Position numbers and translations under genes: made by a program. This document shows positions 6,215 to 10,129 of a stretch of DNA of 10,129 nucleotides, piece by piece. The stretch comes from Bacteroidota bacterium (GTDB lineage: Bacteria; Bacteroidota; Bacteroidia; SpSt-205; S141-50). Location of the stretch: positions 1 to 10,129 of the forward strand of contig WFXK01000018.1 of NCBI GenBank assembly GCA_015490695.1, in the 5' to 3' direction. A model generated the notes under the pieces. It searched no databases. It saw only the letters and a list, made by a program, of their open reading frames with translations, and was not told the origin of the DNA. Positions within the stretch are counted from its first letter, which is position 1; the number at the start of each line of letters is the position of its first letter.

Positions 6215-7603
6215 TTACAGATGAATAACTTCATCATAAGCGGCTGCTGCTGCCTCCATAATCGCCTCCGACATCGTAGGATGCGGATGAACCGACTTAA
6301 TTAACTCATATCCTGTGGTCTCTAATTTTTTTGCAACCACTAATTCCGCAATCATGTCCGTTACCCTATCACCAATCATGTGTGCTCCTAAAAGCTCGCC
6401 GTACTTGGCATCAAAAATCAATTTAACAAACCCTTCATTTTTTCCAGCAGCTGAAGCTTTTCCTGAGGCTGTGAAAGGAAACTTCCCTACTTTGACTTCA
6501 TATCCTGCTTCTCTTGCAGCTTTTTCCGTAAGCCCTACCGAAGCAATCTCTGGTACACAATAGGTACAGGAAGGTACATTATTGTAATCCAGTGGCTCAG
6601 GGTCTAACCCCGCAATCTTTTCAACACAAATAATGCCTTCAGCAGAAGCAACGTGCGCTAAGGCAGGTCCAGGAATCACATCGCCAATCGCATAATAACC
6701 CTCTACATTCGTACGATAAAACTCATCTACTTTAATCCAACCTCGGTCGGTCTCAATCCCCACTTCTTCCAAACCAAGATTTTCCGTATTAGGCGTAATC
6801 CCTACTGCCGATAGCAAAATATCGGCTTCCTCAACCACTTCTCCCTTAGGAGTCTCTATAAACACCTTAACTCCCTGAGGCAAATACTCCACCTGTGTAA
6901 CCTTGCTGCTAACATGAAATTTAATCCCTTTCCTTGAAAATGCCTTTTGCAATTCTTTTGAAATCTCTTCATCTTCCTTAGGAACTAAACGTTCCATGTA
7001 TTCTACGATGGTTACTTCCGTTCCTAAGGTGTGATAAAAATAAGCGAATTCTACACCGATGGCGCCTGCTCCCATGATTACCATTTTTTTCGGTAATTGC
7101 TCTAAAACCAACGCTTTACGATAGCCTATAATGCGCTCATTATCTATTTTTATTCCGGGAAGTTCTCTGGAACGAGCGCCTGTAGCAATCAAAATATGAT
7201 TAGCGCTGTATACTTGGGTGTTCCCGTCTTTGTCGGTAACAGCGACTTGTTTTCCTGGCAACACTTTTCCTGTTCCCCATAAGGTTTCAATTTTGTTTTT
7301 TCTAAATAAAAATTGAATTCCTCGGCTCATTTTTTCTGCGACTTTTCTACTTCGTTGGATGATAGCCGAGAAATCGGGTTTAATGTCTTGTACTTGGAAA
7401 CCATATTCTTTTGCTTTTTTCATGTATTCATACACTTCGGCGCTTTTTAACAGAGCTTTTGTTGGGATGCATCCCCAGTTTAAGCAGATACCTCCTAAGG
7501 ATTCTCTTTCTACGACAGCGACTTTCATGTTTAGTTGTGCTGCTCTGATAGCAGCAACGTAGCCTCCTGGACCGCTCCCGATAACAATCAAATCATAATG
7601 CAT
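6215..7603 (-). CDS. lpdA: Dihydrolipoamide dehydrogenase (E3)
   Basis: FAD-dependent enzyme that reoxidises protein-bound dihydrolipoamide with NAD+, serving as E3 of the pyruvate, 2-oxoglutarate or branched-chain 2-oxoacid dehydrogenase complexes and of glycine cleavage. The 462 residues are full length, with no lipoyl domain fused. Seen: FAD dinucleotide fold GSGPGGYVAA at 9-18; redox disulfide CLNWGC (C40, C45) followed by IPTKALL; NAD-binding GAGAIGVEF in the middle; FAD-contacting AIGDV; and the C-terminal dimer-interface active site HPHPTMSE with H441 and E446. The TAA is at 6215. The start at 7603 is fixed by the FAD fold beginning at residue 4. It is the first gene of the leftward cluster and is divergent from the double-ligase gene, with a TAnnTTTG box 7 nt upstream. 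No E1 or E2 gene lies beside it here. Confidence 0.98.
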   Translation of the reverse strand: MHYDLIVIGSGPGGYVAAIRAAQLNMKVAVVERESLGGICLNWGCIPTKALLKSAEVYEYMKKAKEYGFQVQDIKPDFSAIIQRSRKVAEKMSRGIQFLFRKNKIETLWGTGKVLPGKQVAVTDKDGNTQVYSANHILIATGARSRELPGIKIDNERIIGYRKALVLEQLPKKMVIMGAGAIGVEFAYFYHTLGTEVTIVEYMERLVPKEDEEISKELQKAFSRKGIKFHVSSKVTQVEYLPQGVKVFIETPKGEVVEEADILLSAVGITPNTENLGLEEVGIETDRGWIKVDEFYRTNVEGYYAIGDVIPGPALAHVASAEGIICVEKIAGLDPEPLDYNNVPSCTYCVPEIASVGLTEKAAREAGYEVKVGKFPFTASGKASAAGKNEGFVKLIFDAKYGELLGAHMIGDRVTDMIAELVVAKKLETTGYELIKSVHPHPTMSEAIMEAAAAAYDEVIHL

Positions 7604-7610
7604 AGCGCAG

Positions 7611-7618
7611 CAAAGGTA
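7611..7618 (-). promoter_or_regulatory. TAnnTTTG -7 element for lpdA
   Basis: TACCTTTG on the minus strand matches the Bacteroidota -7 consensus TAnnTTTG exactly. Only 7 nt separate its last base from the lpdA ATG, so transcription would begin at or within a few bases of the start codon. I see no good TTTG/TTG -33 box about 19-21 nt further upstream, which lowers confidence. Confidence 0.5.
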
Positions 7619-7632
7619 TCATTTTTTCCCTG

Positions 7633-7640
7633 TAATTTTG
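7633..7640 (+). promoter_or_regulatory. TAnnTTTG -7 element for the double-ligase gene
   Basis: TAATTTTG on the plus strand is an exact TAnnTTTG match ending 5 nt before the ATG at 7646. It implies a leaderless or near-leaderless transcript for the double-ligase gene. The -33 element is not evident. If translation instead begins at the in-frame ATG at 7598, this box would lie inside the gene and could not be its promoter. Confidence 0.42.
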
Positions 7641-7645
7641 TGCTT

Positions 7646-10129
7646 ATGAAATTTCCCGTCACTCTCTTTTGTGGAACCAAATCCCGTGAAAGAGAAATCT
7701 CCTTTGCAAGCGCCCGAACCGTATACGATAACTTAGATAGAAACCTCTTTCATGTTCAAAATATCTATTTAATAGAAAGCAAAGACCATGCTCCCATCGT
7801 TTTAGAACCGAAAAACCTCTATAAGGGCACCATACGCGATTTCCTTCCTCCACCCGAAGCATTACCCCAAGACCATCTAGAAGTGCCTCGTTATATAGAA
7901 CACGTAAATACTTCTGTGCCTCTTCCTTCTGTCTCTTGGGAGCAGGTTTTAGAAGAAACCACGTTTGCATTCATCATTATGCATGGTCCTTACGGAGAAG
8001 ATGGTGGCATCCAAGGACTTTTTTCTTTTTTTGAAATCCCTTATAGCGGTACAGGTATCTATGGTGCTGCTTTAGGAATAGATAAAATCCGACTGCGTTT
8101 TTTAATGCAAAAAACGGGCTGGGAAACGCCAAAGTTTCTGGTTGTAGATGCCGAAAAACTTTTTTTTGAACCTGAAGCAGTAGTACCCCTTATAGAATCT
8201 ACTATTGGTTTCCCTTGCGTTTTGAAGCATCCTACTCAAGGGTCCAGCATAGGGGTGCGAATTGTTACTAAAGCGGAAGATTTAAAAAAAGCAGTGCCAT
8301 GGGTTACCTTCCGCTATCGTTTACAACCCCAACAATGGCAACAATGGAATGAACAACAACGCTGGAACTTTTTAAAAAAATTTTGCGACTTACAACGAGG
8401 TATCGGCTTACCCGCATGGGCACAACAAAACACAAACCCTCAATGGATTACTACTCCTGAACAACTTTATAATTACTTATCTGCTGCAAAAGAAGAGGTC
8501 TATTTAACGGCTTTTGATGCTCCAGAAAAAGTCCTTATAGAAACCTTTGTCCAAGGAAGAGAGTTTTCTGTGATTGTTTTAGAAACGTTACAAGGAGAAG
8601 CGATTGCTTTACCCCCGACAGAAATCCTAAAAAGCAGCGCAATGTTTGATTACGATAGTAAATACCTGCCTGGCAAAGCCCATAAAGAAACCCCCATGAA
8701 AGTTCCTTTGAAGGTCTTAAAGCAAATACAAGAAAAAGCCGTTGAACTTCATAAACTCTTAGGCTTCCAAGTTTACGGACGCATGGATGGTATTTTATCG
8801 AAAGATGGTACAATCTATTTTAATGACCCGAATGCTACTTCTGGGATGTTGCCCGGCTCGTTCTTTTTCCAACAAAGTGCTATGGTAGGTTTAGACCCCA
8901 AAGCAGTATTAACCCATATCATCAAACGCTCTTTACAAGTACGTGCTCAAGAAGGGCTGTTTCCAAAAGCAAAACGCCATTTCAAAACCCTAACCCAACG
9001 AGAACGACAACTACAACAACAATCACCGAAAAAATTGCGTATTGGGGTTCTATTAGGAGGCTATTCTTCAGAACGCCACATCTCTGTAGAAAGTGGACGA
9101 AACGTCTATCAAAAGTTGGCTTCTTTAGAAAAATACGAAGTGATTCCTATTTTCCTCCTTCGCAACAGCGATTTACCTCCTTCACTGCAAAACACCTTAG
9201 AACCCATCAGACCCTATAGTCTGTGGCGTATTCCAATAGATTTATTACTTAAAGACAATGCCGACGATATTGTAAAAGCCATCGTAGAACGTCAAACTCA
9301 AAAAACTGATGAATGGGAAAGCTTTTTAGAGGCTTCAATAAAGGCATTCCAAGGTAGGGTAGAAAAACCTCAGTGGATTCCGTTTCAACAACTAAAGGAG
9401 CATATAGATTTTGCTTTTATTGCTTTGCATGGACGTCCTGGGGAAGATGGCGATTTACAATCCTTATTAGAGCAATTGCATATTCCTTACAATGGCAGTG
9501 GTCCTAAGGTTGCAGCGCTTACTATGGACAAGTACGCTACCAATCAACGACTTCAAGAAGGAGGTTTCTTGGTTCCTAAAAATTATTTAATAACTAAAGA
9601 AGCATGGTTAACACAAGAGCAAAAATGTTTAGAAGCACTCCTTGCTCGTTTATCTTTTCCTTTGATTGCCAAACCCTGTGACGAAGGATGCAGCACGGGT
9701 GTTGTGAAAATCACCACAAGAGAACGCTTAAAAGAGTATTTAGATTGGGCTTTTAGACAAGAGGGAAGTCCACCCACATGGACTTTTACGCTAATCCCTT
9801 CTTTAGATAAAGTGCTCATAGAGGAATTCATTCAACCAGCGGCAGGGGAAAAACTTTATGAAATCACAGTAGGTTTTTTAATGTCGCCACAAGGAGAAAT
9901 AGAGGTTTTTGAGCCCAGTTTAGTAGTTGCTGCTGAAGAGATTCTTTCCTTAGAGGAGAAGTTCTTAGCAGGGCAAGGGCAAAATATCACACCTGCGCGC
10001 TTCCATAAAGAGGATTCTATCAATCAAAAGATTATAAAAAAGGTAAAAGACACGGTGCATCAAGCGATTGTTTTTTTAGGATTAGAAGGTTATGGTCGTA
10101 TAGATGCTTTTGTGAAGTTTCCTGCGAAG
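7646..10129 (+). CDS. Tandem D-Ala-D-Ala ligase-like double ATP-grasp protein, 3' partial
   Basis: One frame of 828 codons with no stop runs to the edge. Each half has the Ddl order: N-terminal substrate domain, then ATP-grasp. Half 1 (about 1-455): GTKSREREIS at 10-19 (E15 like the Ddl catalytic Glu), MHGPYGEDGG at 112-121, K194 with GSSIG at 199-203, FDYDSKY at 334-340 (omega-loop Lys/Tyr), GRMD at 378-381 and DPNATSGM at 394-401. Metal ligands would be D381, D394 and N396; D394 replaces the usual Glu. About 65 Trp/Gln-rich residues (222-288) are inserted. A Gln-rich linker leads to half 2 (about 464 on): LLGGYSSERHISVESG at 469-484, HGRPGEDG at 595-602, K676 with GCSTG at 681-685, SLEEKF at 768-773, GRID at 817-820; its last metal motif lies beyond the edge. 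Known Ddl enzymes ligate D-Ala to D-Ala or D-Lac for peptidoglycan in the cytoplasm; this substrate is unknown. An in-frame ATG at 7598 is a weaker alternative start. Confidence 0.93.
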   Translation, partial: MKFPVTLFCGTKSREREISFASARTVYDNLDRNLFHVQNIYLIESKDHAPIVLEPKNLYKGTIRDFLPPPEALPQDHLEVPRYIEHVNTSVPLPSVSWEQVLEETTFAFIIMHGPYGEDGGIQGLFSFFEIPYSGTGIYGAALGIDKIRLRFLMQKTGWETPKFLVVDAEKLFFEPEAVVPLIESTIGFPCVLKHPTQGSSIGVRIVTKAEDLKKAVPWVTFRYRLQPQQWQQWNEQQRWNFLKKFCDLQRGIGLPAWAQQNTNPQWITTPEQLYNYLSAAKEEVYLTAFDAPEKVLIETFVQGREFSVIVLETLQGEAIALPPTEILKSSAMFDYDSKYLPGKAHKETPMKVPLKVLKQIQEKAVELHKLLGFQVYGRMDGILSKDGTIYFNDPNATSGMLPGSFFFQQSAMVGLDPKAVLTHIIKRSLQVRAQEGLFPKAKRHFKTLTQRERQLQQQSPKKLRIGVLLGGYSSERHISVESGRNVYQKLASLEKYEVIPIFLLRNSDLPPSLQNTLEPIRPYSLWRIPIDLLLKDNADDIVKAIVERQTQKTDEWESFLEASIKAFQGRVEKPQWIPFQQLKEHIDFAFIALHGRPGEDGDLQSLLEQLHIPYNGSGPKVAALTMDKYATNQRLQEGGFLVPKNYLITKEAWLTQEQKCLEALLARLSFPLIAKPCDEGCSTGVVKITTRERLKEYLDWAFRQEGSPPTWTFTLIPSLDKVLIEEFIQPAAGEKLYEITVGFLMSPQGEIEVFEPSLVVAAEEILSLEEKFLAGQGQNITPARFHKEDSINQKIIKKVKDTVHQAIVFLGLEGYGRIDAFVKFPAK

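Noticed and set aside
6205..6217. A/T run at the end of lpdA as an intrinsic terminator
   Set aside because: The run is present at the stop codon, but I see no GC-rich stem before it on the transcribed strand.
1973..7562. Short plus-strand open frames opposite the leftward gene cluster
   Set aside because: Each is antisense to a well-supported gene and has no recognisable motif; they are by-products of codon composition.
7598..7645. In-frame upstream ATG at 7598 as the start of the double-ligase gene
   Set aside because: It would overlap the lpdA start codon and add 16 residues before a motif that is already at the normal distance from the ATG at 7646. It remains a weaker alternative.
8987..9025. 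Possibility that the ligase frame is two separate adjacent ddl genes
   Set aside because: I translated through the junction and found no stop and no frame change. A Gln-rich linker joins the halves.
7659..9831. Minus-strand open frames at 7659-7970, 8535-8813 and 9583-9831
   Set aside because: They lie antisense to the double-ligase gene, which carries clear protein motifs throughout, and their translations show no recognisable domain or signal.
1..10129. CRISPR array, tRNA/rRNA, insertion sequence or phage attachment site
   Set aside because: No spaced direct repeats, tRNA-like cloverleaf, transposase motifs or terminal inverted repeats were noticed, and coding sequence fills nearly the whole window.

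Overview
The window looks like a compact stretch of a Bacteroidota (Bacteroidetes) chromosome, perhaps Cytophagales-like. Evidence: a DUF1573 lipoprotein, an FKBP-type PPIase lipoprotein, a secreted beta-barrel-like protein of a type I recall from that phylum, no Shine-Dalgarno-like GGAGG before any start I inspected, and two TAnnTTTG boxes of the Bacteroidota sigma type in the one divergent gap. The placement is inference from protein style and signals, not from a marker gene.

Layout: two divergent transcription units meet at about 7604-7645. Leftward (minus strand), eight genes follow each other almost without gaps: lpdA (dihydrolipoamide dehydrogenase), a UPF0173 metal-dependent hydrolase, an unrecognised polytopic membrane protein, nuoH, a two/three-repeat DUF1573 lipoprotein, a DHH/DHHA1 phosphoesterase (NrnA-like), an FKBP lipoprotein, and the N-terminal part of an exported barrel-like protein that runs off the left edge. 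Five of the seven junctions overlap (1, 53, 8, 32 and 32 bp); the other two gaps are 41 and 38 bp. The layout fits one long or several coupled operons, although the functions are heterogeneous: central metabolism, respiration, nucleotide/oligonucleotide turnover and envelope proteins.

Rightward (plus strand), one uninterrupted reading frame fills 7646 to the right edge (828 codons, no stop). It contains two complete-looking copies of the D-alanine-D-alanine ligase architecture in tandem, the second cut off just before its last metal-binding motif. This is the most interesting object in the window: a double ATP-grasp protein whose halves have clearly different active-site residues. The 42-bp gap between it and lpdA carries back-to-back TAnnTTTG elements so close to both ATGs that leaderless or nearly leaderless transcripts are predicted.

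No stretch over 300 bases lacks a gene. I saw no tRNA, rRNA, CRISPR array, insertion sequence or strong intrinsic terminator. The only non-coding structures I can support are the two promoter-like boxes and two small hairpins (3023-3040 and 5496-5509).
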